Shown here piece after piece: positions 40,588 through 48,680 of a stretch of 64,000 nt of DNA. The stretch covers positions 4,716 through 68,715 of the forward strand of contig CAJUOT010000008.1 of the NCBI GenBank assembly GCA_910588135.1, in the 5' to 3' direction. A model generated the notes under the pieces. That model searched no databases, was not told the DNA's origin, and saw only the letters and a list, made by a program, of their open reading frames with translations. Both the position numbers and the translations under genes were made by a program. The stretch's first letter is position 1; the number at the start of each line of letters is the position of its first letter. The DNA is from an uncultured Oscillospiraceae bacterium (GTDB lineage Bacteria; Bacillota; Clostridia; Oscillospirales; Oscillospiraceae).

Positions 40588-41028
40588 ATGACAGAAAACG
40601 TAATCATATCCATCAAAGGCAAGCAGCTTTACGCCGAGAGCGGCCCGGAGGAGATGGAGCTGGTCACCTCCGGCACATTGAAGCGCAACGGCCGGGGGGG
40701 CTACACCGTCTCCTACCAGGAGACCGAGCTCACCGGGCTGGAGGGCACCACCACCCGGCTGCACATCGACGGCGGCAGGGTGACCCTGCTGCGGGAGGGG
40801 AACATCAACTCCCAGATGGTGTTTGAGGAGGGCAGGCGGCACCTGTCCATGTATGAGACGCCCTACGGCGCTTTGTCCATCGGGGTGAATACCAGGCGGA
40901 TGCGCTCCACCCTGGGCGAAGCCGGGGGCGACCTGGAAATTGACTACGCCATTGAGATCGACAATCTGGTGGCGGGCCAGAACCTGTTCCGCATGAATGT
41001 GAAACGGAATCCCTCCCTTCCGCAGTAA
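40588..41028 (+). CDS. DUF1934 (YwiB-like) beta-barrel protein
   Basis: 146 aa. NVIISIKGKQ at the start, then GYTVSYQETELTGLEGTTTRLHI, the family's conserved strand pair, and a C-terminal LEIDYAIEIDNLVAGQN. These are the marks of DUF1934, a lipocalin-like calycin fold of unknown function found beside murI or argS in Firmicutes. Its position 45 bp after murI in the same direction fits that linkage. RBS GAAAGGAAAACC. Confidence 0.88.
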   Translation: MTENVIISIKGKQLYAESGPEEMELVTSGTLKRNGRGGYTVSYQETELTGLEGTTTRLHIDGGRVTLLREGNINSQMVFEEGRRHLSMYETPYGALSIGVNTRRMRSTLGEAGGDLEIDYAIEIDNLVAGQNLFRMNVKRNPSLPQ

Positions 41029-41064
41029 CGGCCGCGGCCCCGCAGAAAAAATTTTTTCCAGGGG

Positions 41065-41093
41065 TTGCAATCCCCTGCAAATCATGGTAAACT
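41065..41093 (+). promoter_or_regulatory. Sigma-A promoter of the rimP-nusA-infB operon
   Basis: TTGCAA at 41065-41070, 17-bp spacer, TAAACT at 41088-41093. Confidence 0.75.
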
Positions 41094-41115
41094 ATTATCA
41101 TGTATGGTAAGGAAG

Positions 41116-41145
41116 GAGTGAGGCGCGCGCCTCACTCTTTCTTTT
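41116..41145 (+). terminator. Leader terminator (attenuator candidate) before rimP
   Basis: A perfect 22-nt palindrome (GAGTGAGGCGC and its complement, 41116-41137) is followed by TTTCTTTT, only ~20 nt after the predicted start site and ~65 nt before rimP. Placement right behind the operon promoter implies regulated read-through. Confidence 0.7.
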
Positions 41146-41208
41146 GGAAGCGCGAGGACAGCCGCGCGGGCCAACCCGAACGCGGCAGCATTGGAAAGGA
41201 GCCTCAGC

Positions 41209-41652
41209 ATGGCAAAGGTGACCGACGCGGTGGCCGAGCTGGCCCTGCCCATTGTGGAGCGGGCGGGCTGCACCCTGTGGGACGTGGAATATGTGAAAGA
41301 GGCCGGGGAGTGGTTCCTCCGGGTCTATATCGACCGGGAGGGCGGCGTGGACCTGGACTGCTGCGAGGCGGTGTCCCGCCCGCTGTCCGACGCGCTGGAC
41401 GAGGCCGACCCCATCCAGGGCAGCTACACCTTCGAGGTGTCGTCCGCCGGACTGGGCCGGGCGCTGAAAAAGCCGGAGCATTTCGCCCGGTGCATGGGGC
41501 AGAACGTGGAGCTGAAGCTCTACCGCCCGGTGGACGGGAGCAGGGAGCGCACCGGCGTCCTCACCGGGTATGAGGACGGGGCCGTCAGCGTGGACGGCGT
41601 CCGTTTCGACAAAAAAGACGTGGCCCAGGTGCGGCTGCACGTCGAGTTTTGA
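41209..41652 (+). CDS. rimP: Ribosome maturation factor RimP
   Basis: 147 aa. ALPIVERAGCTLWDVEYVKEAGEWFLRVYID, DCCEAVSRPLSDALDEADPI and YTFEVSSAGLGRALKKPEHF are the family blocks. It helps assemble the 30S subunit. The ATG at 41209 follows GGAAAGGAG. First gene of the classic rimP-nusA-ylxR-L7Ae-infB-rbfA order. Confidence 0.94.
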   Translation: MAKVTDAVAELALPIVERAGCTLWDVEYVKEAGEWFLRVYIDREGGVDLDCCEAVSRPLSDALDEADPIQGSYTFEVSSAGLGRALKKPEHFARCMGQNVELKLYRPVDGSRERTGVLTGYEDGAVSVDGVRFDKKDVAQVRLHVEF

Positions 41653-41666
41653 AGGAGTGAAACGAC

Positions 41667-42821
41667 ATGGCCAAGAAAAAGATCGCCGCAAAGAGCACGG
41701 AGCTGGACGCCAAGGAATTTTTCGCCGCCATCTCCGATATTGAAAAGGACAAGGGCATTCCCAAGAGCTATATGCTGGAGAAGATCACCCAGGCGCTGGT
41801 GGCCGCCTACAAGCGGGACCACGAGGGCATCACCGACAACGTGGTGGTGGACGCCAACGAGGAAGCCGAGACCGTGCGTATGTTCGTCAAAAAGGATGTA
41901 GTGGAGCTGGTGGACAATCCCCACACCGAGATCAGCCTGGAGGACGCCCAGCGCGCCCTGCCCCGGGCCCAGCTGGGGGACGTGCTGCGCATTGAGATCA
42001 AGCCCAAGAATTTCGGCCGCATCGCCGCCCAGACCGCCCGCCAGGTCATCATCCAGGGGATGCGCGAGGCGGAGCGGGGCATGGTGTTCACCGAGTTCTC
42101 CTCCAAAGAGCACGAGATCCTCACCGGCACCGTCACCCGGGTGGACGACCGCAACGGCTCGGTGGCCATCCGCCTCACCTCCGGCTCTGAGTTTACCGAC
42201 GCGTTCCTGTCCGCCGGGGAGCAGGTCAAGGGAGAAGTCATCCGGGAGGGCGACCGGGTCCGGGTGTATGTGGTGGAGGTCCGTCAGGCCACCCGCGGGC
42301 CCCAGGTGCTCATCTCCCGCACCCATCCGGGGCTGGTCCGGCGCCTTTTTGAGCTGGAGGTGCCGGAAATCTATGACGGCACGGTGGAGGTCATGTCCAT
42401 CGCCCGGGAGGCGGGCAGCCGCACCAAGCTGGCCGTATGGAGCGAGGACGAAAACGTGGACCCCATCGGCGCCTGCGTGGGCCCCCGGGGCCAGCGGGTG
42501 AACGCCGTGGTGGAGGAGCTGCGGGGGGAGAAGGTGGACATCATCAAGTACTCCGACGACCCCAGCCAGTACGTGGCCGCCGCCCTAGCCCCCGCCGACG
42601 TCATCAGCGTCACCGAGCTGGAGGCCGGCAAGAGCTGCCGGGTCGTGGTGCCGGACGACCAGCTGTCCCTGGCCATCGGCAAGGAGGGGCAGAACGCCCG
42701 GCTGGCCGCCCGGCTCACGGGCTATAAGATTGACATCCGCCCCGCCAGCGCCCCCGAGCCCCCGGAGGAGGAGCCCGCAGACGCGAAAGCGGACGAGGAA
42801 GATATTGAGGTCGTCGAATAA
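41667..42821 (+). CDS. nusA: Transcription elongation/termination factor NusA
   Basis: 384 aa. N-terminal polymerase-binding domain (~1-130), S1 domain (~135-200, GTVTRVDDRNGSVAIRL), KH domains (REAGSRTKLAVWSEDENVDPIGACVGPRGQRV and CRVVVPDDQLSLAIGKEGQNARLAARL). The tail is short and acidic (DAKADEEDIEVVE), with no C-terminal repeats of the E. coli type, as in Firmicutes. It may itself act at the attenuator-like hairpin before rimP. Confidence 0.97.
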   Translation: MAKKKIAAKSTELDAKEFFAAISDIEKDKGIPKSYMLEKITQALVAAYKRDHEGITDNVVVDANEEAETVRMFVKKDVVELVDNPHTEISLEDAQRALPRAQLGDVLRIEIKPKNFGRIAAQTARQVIIQGMREAERGMVFTEFSSKEHEILTGTVTRVDDRNGSVAIRLTSGSEFTDAFLSAGEQVKGEVIREGDRVRVYVVEVRQATRGPQVLISRTHPGLVRRLFELEVPEIYDGTVEVMSIAREAGSRTKLAVWSEDENVDPIGACVGPRGQRVNAVVEELRGEKVDIIKYSDDPSQYVAAALAPADVISVTELEAGKSCRVVVPDDQLSLAIGKEGQNARLAARLTGYKIDIRPASAPEPPEEEPADAKADEEDIEVVE

Positions 42822-42841
42822 TAAAGCGCATTCGGAGACAG

Positions 42842-42913
42842 CAATCCCCCGCCCTTGACCTTAAGGCCCCTTTTGAAAGGGGCTGGCACGGCGCAAGCCG
42901 TGACTGGGGATTG
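42842..42913. repeat. MITE-like repeat, copy A
   Basis: 72 bp with terminal inverted CAATCCCC / GGGGATTG and an inner GGCCCCTTTT-GAAAGGGGC stem, then ACGGC/GCCGT. A longer relative lies at 46255-46392. Confidence 0.7.
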
Positions 42914-42949
42914 TCACATAATTGATCCACCCCAAAGGAGGGACACACC

Positions 42950-43225
42950 ATGCCCAAAAAAATACCCATGCGCCAATGCCTCGGCTGCCGGGAGATGAAG
43001 CCCAAGCCGGAGCTGATCCGGGTGGTGCGCTCCCCCGAGGGGGAATTGTCGCTGGATTTCCGGGGAAAGAAGCCGGGCCGGGGGGCCTACCTCTGCCCCG
43101 CCCCCGCCTGTCTGGCCCGGGCCAAAAAGGGCCGCGCCATTGAGCGGGCCCTGTCTGTCCAGGTCTCCCCGGAGATGTGGGAAGCGCTGGAGGCGCAGAT
43201 GAGAGTGGGTGACGGCGGTGACTGA
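42950..43225 (+). CDS. ylxR: YlxR family (DUF448) RNA-binding protein
   Basis: 91 aa, basic. KIPMRQCLGCREMKPKPELIRVVR and GRGAYLCPAPACLARA are diagnostic; the paired Cys residues suggest a metal or structural site. Members bind RNase P or RNA (RnpM). RBS AAAGGAGGG. Normal position between nusA and infB, here displaced by the repeat before it. The next gene starts inside its 3' end. Confidence 0.92.
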   Translation: MPKKIPMRQCLGCREMKPKPELIRVVRSPEGELSLDFRGKKPGRGAYLCPAPACLARAKKGRAIERALSVQVSPEMWEALEAQMRVGDGGD

Positions 43226-43613
43226 CAGCGCCCTGTCCCTGCTGGGGCTGGCGCGGCGGGGCAATCACCTCGCCGCAGGGGAGGCCCCGGTGGAGGAAGC
43301 CTGTAAAACCCGGCGGGCGCGGCTGGTCCTGTCTGCCGCGGACGCGGCCCAGAACAGCGCCGACCGCGCCATGCGCTGGGCGGGGGCGGCCGGGGCGCCA
43401 TGGGTCCGCGTCCCCTGGGACAAGGAAGCCCTGGGGAGTGCCCTGGGGCGGGGCACCTGTGCCACAGCCGCCCTCACCGACCAGGGGCTGGCAGGCGCGC
43501 TGGCGGAAAAGCTGGCCGCCAGGGACAGCGGGCTGCGCCCCAGCCTGGAACCCCTGCTGGACGAGAAAAAGAAACCGCGGGCCGTCAAGAAGCCCGCTCC
43601 ACGTGAATCATAG
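43209..43613 (+). CDS. L7Ae/YlxQ-like ribosomal protein
   Basis: 134 aa. LSLLGLARRGNHLAAGEAPVEEACKTRRARLVLSAADAA matches the L7Ae/L30e fold of YlxQ proteins, which bind kink-turn RNA. The C-terminal 30 residues are a lysine-rich extension (EKKKPRAVKKPAPRES). It starts with GTG inside the end of ylxR (17-bp overlap) without a strong RBS, so translation is probably coupled; a GTG three codons later is possible. Confidence 0.85.
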   Translation: MTAVTDSALSLLGLARRGNHLAAGEAPVEEACKTRRARLVLSAADAAQNSADRAMRWAGAAGAPWVRVPWDKEALGSALGRGTCATAALTDQGLAGALAEKLAARDSGLRPSLEPLLDEKKKPRAVKKPAPRES

Positions 43614-43625
43614 GAGGTGGCCTGT

Positions 43626-45980
43626 TTGAGCCTTGCGAAACTGAACGCCCGGGATGTGGCCAAGGATTTTGGGATGCAAGCCAAAGCCATTACTGCGATC
43701 CTGACCGAGCACACAAAGGGGGCCGTATCCCCCACCAAAATCCTCACTGACCGGGAGCTGTCCATCATTTTTGAGTACCTGACCCAGCACAACCAGGTGG
43801 ACTCCATCGAGTCCATCTATGCCGACGTATACCATGAACCCGCCAAGCCCGCCGCCCCGGCGGCCAAGGGGGAGCAGAAGGGCTCCCCCCAGAAGGAGGG
43901 CAAACCCGCCCCCGCCCCGGCCCAGGGGAAAAACGCCCCCGCCCCCGGGCAGAAGGAGCAGACCAAGCCCGCCGCCCCGGCCAAGCCCGTGGGCCGCGCT
44001 CCGGAGAAGAAAGTGGTGGACACCCGCAAAGGCGGCGGCCCCAACCTGGAGAAGTACGACCAGCGGCTGGAGGACCTGGCCCCCGACAAGGCCAACCGGA
44101 TGCAGACCGGCAAGCAGAAGTTCCAGAACCGGGGGGGCAAGAACCGGGGCCAGGGCTTCGGCAACAAGCGCCGCCAGGAGGAGCAGGACCGGATGCGCCG
44201 CCTCCAGCTGGAGATCGCCAAAAAGACCCCCCTCACCGTGAAAATCCCCGATGAGATCGGCGTGGGCGAGCTGGCCTCCCGGATGAAGAAGACCGGGGCC
44301 GAGGTGGTCAAGTGCCTGATCCGCAACGGGGTGATGGCCTCCCTCAGCGACATCATCGACTACGACACCGCCGCCCTCGTCGCCATGGAGCTGGGCTGCA
44401 AGGTGGAGAAGGAAGTCATTGTCACCATCGAGGAGCGGCTCATCGACACCGCCGAGGACAAAGAGGAGGACCTCCAGTCCCGGGCCCCCGTGGTGGTGGT
44501 CATGGGCCACGTGGACCACGGCAAGACCTCCCTGCTGGACCACATCCGGAACGCCAACGTGGTTTCCGGAGAGGCCGGCGGCATCACCCAGCACATCGGC
44601 GCCTACCAGGTGCTGGTGAACGGCAAGCCCATCACCTTCCTGGACACGCCGGGCCACGAGGCCTTCACCGCCATGCGCGCCCGGGGCGCCATGGTCACCG
44701 ACATCGCCATCCTGGTGGTGGCCGCCGACGATGGCATCATGCCCCAGACCGTGGAGTCCATCAACCACGCCAAGGCCGCCGAGATCCCCATCATCGTGGC
44801 CATCAACAAAATGGATAAGCCCGAGGCCAACCCCGAGCGGATCAAGCAGCAGCTCACCGAATACGAGCTGGTGCCCGAGGAGTGGGGCGGCGAGACCATC
44901 ATCTGCCCCATCTCCGCCAAGACGGGCATGGGCATCGACAATCTGCTGGAGATGGTCACCCTCACCGCCGAGATGCGGGAGCTGAAGGCCAACCCCAACC
45001 GTACCGCCCACGGCGCGGTGATCGAGGCGCGGCTGGACAAGGGCCGGGGCCCGGTGGCCACCCTGCTGGTGCAGAACGGCACGCTGAAGCAGGGCGACGT
45101 GATCATCGCCGGCATGGCGGTGGGCCGCGTCCGGGCCATGACGGACTACAAGGGCAACAAGGTCACCGAGGCGGGCCCCTCCGTCCCCGTGGAGATCATC
45201 GGCATGGGCGAGGTGCCCGGGGCTGGCGACGACTTCCACGCCGTGGCCGACGAGCGCATGGCCCGGGAGCTGGTGGAGCAGCGCAAGAGCGAGATGAAGA
45301 ACGCCACCACCGGCGCCGCCAAGCAGAAGGTGTCCCTGGAGGAGCTGTTCAGCCAGATTCAGGCGGGCGAGATGAAGGACCTGAACATCATCGTCAAGGC
45401 GGATGTGCAGGGCTCCGCCGAGGCAGTGAAGGCCAGCCTGGAGAAAATCTCCAACGAGGAGGTGCGGGTGCGGGTCATCCACTGCGCCGTGGGCGCCATC
45501 AACGAGTCCGACGTGATGCTGGCCACCACCTCCAACGCCATCATCGTGGGCTTTAACGTCCGCCCGGACAAAAACGCCGCCGACTCCGCCGGGCGCAATA
45601 AGGTGGATATGCGGATGTACCGCGTCATTTACGACTGCATCAACGAGATCGAGTCCGCCATGAAGGGGATGCTGGCCCCCAAGTTCAAGGAAGTGGCCCT
45701 GGGTCAGGCCGAGGTGCGCCAGGTGTACAAGATCACCGGGGTGGGCTTCGTGGCCGGGTGCTACGTCACCGACGGCAAGGTGGCCCGGAACGCCCAAATC
45801 CGTCTCGTCCGGGACGGCATCGTCATCCACGAGGGCGTGATGAACTCCCTCCAGCGCTTCAAGGACAGCGTGAAGGAGGTCGCCCGGGGTTACGAGTGCG
45901 GCATCGGGATTGAGAAGTACAGCGACATCAAGGAGGGCGACGTGATTGAGGCCTTCGTGATGGAACAAATAGAGGTATGA
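43626..45980 (+). CDS. infB: Translation initiation factor IF-2
   Basis: 784 aa. IF2_N-like segment ([20 protein letters not shown]), an Ala/Pro/Lys-rich linker (~75-150), then the G domain with GHVDHGKTS (~292), DTPGHEAF (~339) and NKMD (~393), followed by beta-barrel domains and the fMet-tRNA-binding C-terminal domain. The start is TTG at 43626, with AGGAGG eight bases upstream; the GTG at 43617 lies inside that site. Its last 27 codons occur again, with only third-base changes, at 46129-46209. Confidence 0.96.
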   Translation: MSLAKLNARDVAKDFGMQAKAITAILTEHTKGAVSPTKILTDRELSIIFEYLTQHNQVDSIESIYADVYHEPAKPAAPAAKGEQKGSPQKEGKPAPAPAQGKNAPAPGQKEQTKPAAPAKPVGRAPEKKVVDTRKGGGPNLEKYDQRLEDLAPDKANRMQTGKQKFQNRGGKNRGQGFGNKRRQEEQDRMRRLQLEIAKKTPLTVKIPDEIGVGELASRMKKTGAEVVKCLIRNGVMASLSDIIDYDTAALVAMELGCKVEKEVIVTIEERLIDTAEDKEEDLQSRAPVVVVMGHVDHGKTSLLDHIRNANVVSGEAGGITQHIGAYQVLVNGKPITFLDTPGHEAFTAMRARGAMVTDIAILVVAADDGIMPQTVESINHAKAAEIPIIVAINKMDKPEANPERIKQQLTEYELVPEEWGGETIICPISAKTGMGIDNLLEMVTLTAEMRELKANPNRTAHGAVIEARLDKGRGPVATLLVQNGTLKQGDVIIAGMAVGRVRAMTDYKGNKVTEAGPSVPVEIIGMGEVPGAGDDFHAVADERMARELVEQRKSEMKNATTGAAKQKVSLEELFSQIQAGEMKDLNIIVKADVQGSAEAVKASLEKISNEEVRVRVIHCAVGAINESDVMLATTSNAIIVGFNVRPDKNAADSAGRNKVDMRMYRVIYDCINEIESAMKGMLAPKFKEVALGQAEVRQVYKITGVGFVAGCYVTDGKVARNAQIRLVRDGIVIHEGVMNSLQRFKDSVKEVARGYECGIGIEKYSDIKEGDVIEAFVMEQIEV

Positions 45981-46128
45981 TGCCGCACGAGTACCCCGCG
46001 CAGCGGGGCGCGCCGAATGGCGCGTAAAATCGGAGCCGCAGGCAGAGATTTGCGCAGGCGGAATTCATTTCCGCCGAGCATTGTAAAATTCGGGGTCCCC
46101 GCAAAATCGGAGATTTTGTGGGGTGTGC

Positions 46129-46209
46129 GGCATCGGGATTGAGAAGTACAGTGATATCAAGGAGGGCGACGTGATCGAGGCCTTCGTGATGGAACAGATT
46201 GAGGTGTAA
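46129..46209 (+). pseudogene. Duplicated 3' end of infB
   Basis: 81 bp encoding the same 26 residues and stop as the true infB end ([20 protein letters not shown] onwards). It differs at about eight positions, all silent. There is no start and no upstream coding part. A terminator follows it directly, suggesting this is the ancestral end of the gene and the current end arrived with an insertion. Confidence 0.85.
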
Positions 46210-46216
46210 CGACGCA

Positions 46217-46245
46217 GGGGCGGGCGGTTTCGCCCGCCCCGTTTT
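46217..46245 (+). terminator. Terminator after the infB tail copy
   Basis: GGGGCGGGCG (46217-46226) pairs with CGCCCGCCCC (46231-46240), then GTTTT. Confidence 0.85.
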
Positions 46246-46254
46246 AATGCAGGA

Positions 46255-46392
46255 CAATCCCCCGCCTTCGCTCCGCTCAGGCACCCCCTTTCAAAAGGGG
46301 GCTTAGGGGCCGCGTTACAGATATCGTTCCGATAGGACGAAAGGCCCCTTTGGAAAGGGGCTGTCGCCGCCGCAGGCGGTGACTGGGGATTG
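46255..46392. repeat. MITE-like repeat, copy B
   Basis: 138 bp with terminal CAATCCCC / GGGGATTG, two internal stems (CCCCCTTT/AAAGGGGG and GGCCCCTTT/AAAGGGGC) and a CCGCC/GGCGG arm. The last ~50 bp match copy A at 42842-42913 closely. Confidence 0.7.
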
Positions 46393-46413
46393 CGAAAGAA
46401 GGCAGCGGTTATC

Positions 46414-46809
46414 ATGGAAATATTACCTCGCAACAAAAAACTCCGTTCCCGTTCTACGCAGATGCGCAGCGAACCGACTCCCCAGGAGCGGCATCTGTGG
46501 TATGATTTTTTGCGCGCAGCTCGGCCGCAATGGAACCGCCAGCGTATTATCGGCAGCTATATCGTAGACTTTTATTGCGCCAAGGCAAGGCTGGTAATTG
46601 AACTGGACGGAGGCCAGCATTACGATGAATCGGGCCTGATTGAATATGACAGGATTCGTACAGAGTATTTGGAAGCCCTTGGCTTGAATGTGCTGCGATT
46701 TACAAACCCGGAGGTTGACCACAATTTTCAGGCCGTCTGTCAAAAAATTCAAGTGGAGACAGAACGACTGTTGAAAAAGCCTTTTCAGAAGAATGGGGAA
46801 TGCCTATGA
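46414..46809 (+). CDS. DUF559 endonuclease-like protein
   Basis: 131 aa. It has the Vsr/restriction-endonuclease-like core: RRNKKLR-like start, PTPQERHLWYDFLR, then IIGSYIVDFYCAKARLVIELDGGQHYD, with the Asp/Glu-x-Asp-type catalytic residues. DUF559 proteins are putative DNA nucleases often moved between genomes. The base composition is clearly lower in GC than the operon around it, and it lies against a MITE-like repeat between infB and rbfA. All this suggests acquisition. The ATG at 46414 is used; the in-frame TTG at 46390 is inside the repeat. Confidence 0.85.
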   Translation: MEILPRNKKLRSRSTQMRSEPTPQERHLWYDFLRAARPQWNRQRIIGSYIVDFYCAKARLVIELDGGQHYDESGLIEYDRIRTEYLEALGLNVLRFTNPEVDHNFQAVCQKIQVETERLLKKPFQKNGECL

Positions 46810-47204
46810 GCTGCGTCTATCTGCTGGCGGCGGATAAGGAGCTGCCTTTTGTCAACTGCCAGGAATTTCGGACAAAAACCGTCCATAAAGTCGACGTCGG
46901 TATGGAGGCCGGCTTCAAGCTGGAGCCCCATCGGTATTACCGGCAGGCTGTGGATGAACTGGGCTATCCCATGAAACACTATCAATATGAGCTATCCCTG
47001 GAAGCGGACGAACAGGACTTGGACAGCCTCAAGAAGTACCTTGCCCAACACTTTTCTGCCGGGGAAGCCGTGGAGCTCTGGCACCTGTGGGTGGGCGAGC
47101 ATCGCCGCCTGACACGCTATCACGGAAGCCTCGCGGACTTCGATCTGGACACTGTCAAGCAGTTTTTGGAGACCCAACAGGTCTGTTTCACCATTACGAT
47201 TTAA
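46806..47204 (+). CDS. Hypothetical protein co-acquired with the DUF559 gene
   Basis: 132 aa, soluble, no motif recognised. It starts with an ATG overlapping the DUF559 stop (ATGA) and has GGGGA upstream. It contains an aromatic-rich middle (RYYRQAVDELGYPMKHYQYEL) and ends QQVCFTITI. Composition is also lower in GC. Tight coupling suggests it works with or was moved together with the nuclease-like gene. Confidence 0.7.
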   Translation: MSCVYLLAADKELPFVNCQEFRTKTVHKVDVGMEAGFKLEPHRYYRQAVDELGYPMKHYQYELSLEADEQDLDSLKKYLAQHFSAGEAVELWHLWVGEHRRLTRYHGSLADFDLDTVKQFLETQQVCFTITI

Positions 47205-47217
47205 GAAGGAGAACGTT

Positions 47218-47613
47218 ATGCCAAGCAATCGCATCGGACGCGTCAACGAGGAGATCCAGCGGGAGCTGGCCTCCCTCATCCCCACGGTGAAGGACCCTCG
47301 GGTGGCGGACGCAGGGATGATCTCCGTCACCGCCGTGGAGGCCACCCCCGACCTGAAATACGCGAAAATCTACGTCAGCGCCCTGGATAAAGACAGCATC
47401 CCCCAGCTTCTGAAAGGGCTGAAATCCGCCTCCGGCTACCTGCGCCGGGAGCTGGGGCGGGCGCTGAACCTGCGCAACACCCCGGAGCTGTCCTTTGTGC
47501 GGGACGACTCCATCGACAAGGGCGCCCACATTCTGGATATGCTGCGCAACCCGGAGGTGGTCAAGCCCGCCAACCCGGCCAACGCCCACATTATTTTGGA
47601 CGAGGAGGATTGA
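47218..47613 (+). CDS. rbfA: Ribosome-binding factor A
   Basis: 131 aa. RIGRVNEEIQRELASLI, DPRVADAGMISVTAVEATPDLKYAKIYVS and the C-terminal LNLRNTPELSFVRDDSIDKG are diagnostic. It matures the 16S rRNA 5' end in 30S assembly. RBS AAGAAGGAGAACG. In the classic operon it directly follows infB; here two foreign-looking genes and repeats lie between. Confidence 0.95.
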   Translation: MPSNRIGRVNEEIQRELASLIPTVKDPRVADAGMISVTAVEATPDLKYAKIYVSALDKDSIPQLLKGLKSASGYLRRELGRALNLRNTPELSFVRDDSIDKGAHILDMLRNPEVVKPANPANAHIILDEED

Positions 47614-47616
47614 CCC

Positions 47617-48576
47617 ATGGATTACCGGGAAGCGGCGGCGTTCCTGCGCGCCCGCGACAACTATCTGATTTTAACCCACAAGCGGCCCGACGGGGACACC
47701 ATCGGCTGCGCCGCGGGGCTGTGCCGCGCCCTGCGCAGGCTGGGCAAGACCGCCTTCGTCCTGCCCAACGAGGACGCCACCGCTCTGCTGGCAGGCTACC
47801 TGGACGGCCTCACCGCCCCCGAGGGGTATGGGCCGGACACGGTAGTCAGCGTGGACACCGCCGTCCTGGACCTGCTGCCCGGCAGCGCCCAGCCCTGGCG
47901 GGAGCGCATTGATCTGGCCATCGACCACCATCCCTCCCTCGAGTTCTTCGCCCGGGAGACCTGCCTGGAGGCAGACAAGGCCGCCTGCGGGGAGATCATC
48001 TGGAAAATCTGCGTGGAGCTGGGGGCCATGGACGGGGAGATCGCCGCGCCGCTGTACGTGGCGGTGGCCACCGACTGCGGGTGCTTCGTGTACGCCAACA
48101 CCACCCCACACACCCACCGGGCGGCGGCGGCGCTGATGGAGCAGGGAATTCCGGTGAAGGCGCTGAACAAGCGGCACTTCCGCACCAAGTCCATGCGCCG
48201 TATGCAGCTGGAGCGCCTGATTTTGCAGAATATGCACCTGTACCACGGCGGCACGGTGGCCGTGGCCCCCATCTCCCTGGAGATGATGGCCCAGGCCGGG
48301 GCCACCTCTGAGGACACCGACGATATCGCCGCCTTCCTGGGGCAGATCGACGGGGTGCTCCACACCGCCACCATCCGGGAGCACGAGGGGGGCGAGTGCC
48401 GCATCTCCGTGCGTACCGACGCATCTAAGCTGAACGCCACCAGGGTGTGCGCCCGGCTGGGGGGCGGCGGGCACAGGGCCGCCGCCGGCTGCACCGTCAA
48501 AGGGACGGTGGCCGAGGCGGAGGCCGCCATCCTGTCCGCCATCGACGCGCAGCTGGCAGAGCCGAACCAGGATTGA
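47617..48576 (+). CDS. nrnA: DHH-family bifunctional oligoribonuclease / PAP phosphatase
   Basis: 319 aa. THKRPDGDTIGCAAGL (DHH motif I), SVDTA, AIDHHPS (motif III) and the DHHA1 end GGGGHRAAAG fit NrnA. It degrades nano-RNA and 3'-phosphoadenosine 5'-phosphate. It starts 4 bp after rbfA with an overlapping GGAGGA RBS. Confidence 0.94.
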   Translation: MDYREAAAFLRARDNYLILTHKRPDGDTIGCAAGLCRALRRLGKTAFVLPNEDATALLAGYLDGLTAPEGYGPDTVVSVDTAVLDLLPGSAQPWRERIDLAIDHHPSLEFFARETCLEADKAACGEIIWKICVELGAMDGEIAAPLYVAVATDCGCFVYANTTPHTHRAAAALMEQGIPVKALNKRHFRTKSMRRMQLERLILQNMHLYHGGTVAVAPISLEMMAQAGATSEDTDDIAAFLGQIDGVLHTATIREHEGGECRISVRTDASKLNATRVCARLGGGGHRAAAGCTVKGTVAEAEAAILSAIDAQLAEPNQD

Positions 48577-48583
48577 ACGGGTC

Positions 48584-48658
48584 GTAGGGGCGCACATCGT
48601 GCGCCCGCCTGAAATTACCCGTGCCTGTGAACTGCGGGCGCACGATATGCGCCCCTAC
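48584..48658. repeat. 75-bp inverted repeat between nrnA and truB
   Basis: 24-bp arms (48584-48607 and 48635-48658), GTAGGGGCGCA...GCGCCCG, with one mismatch, separated by 27 bp. This is a MITE/REP-like palindrome type. Confidence 0.8.
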
Positions 48659-48680
48659 AGATTACAAAGGGGGGCGTTCC

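Larger units (their letters stand above)
45981..46413. repeat. 433-bp spacer after infB: duplicated infB tail, terminator and MITE-like repeat
   Basis: 45981-46128 is non-coding with small palindromes (CCGCGCAGCGG, AAAATCGGAGATTTT). 46129-46209 repeats the infB end, 46217-46245 is a terminator, and 46255-46392 is MITE-like copy B. The next gene starts at 46414. Confidence 0.75.

Noticed and set aside
43617..43625. GTG start for infB
   Set aside because: The codon lies inside the AGGAGG ribosome-binding site; the TTG at 43626 has the right spacing.
46129..46209. A second functional infB or a small separate gene
   Set aside because: Only the last 27 codons are present, without start or RBS.
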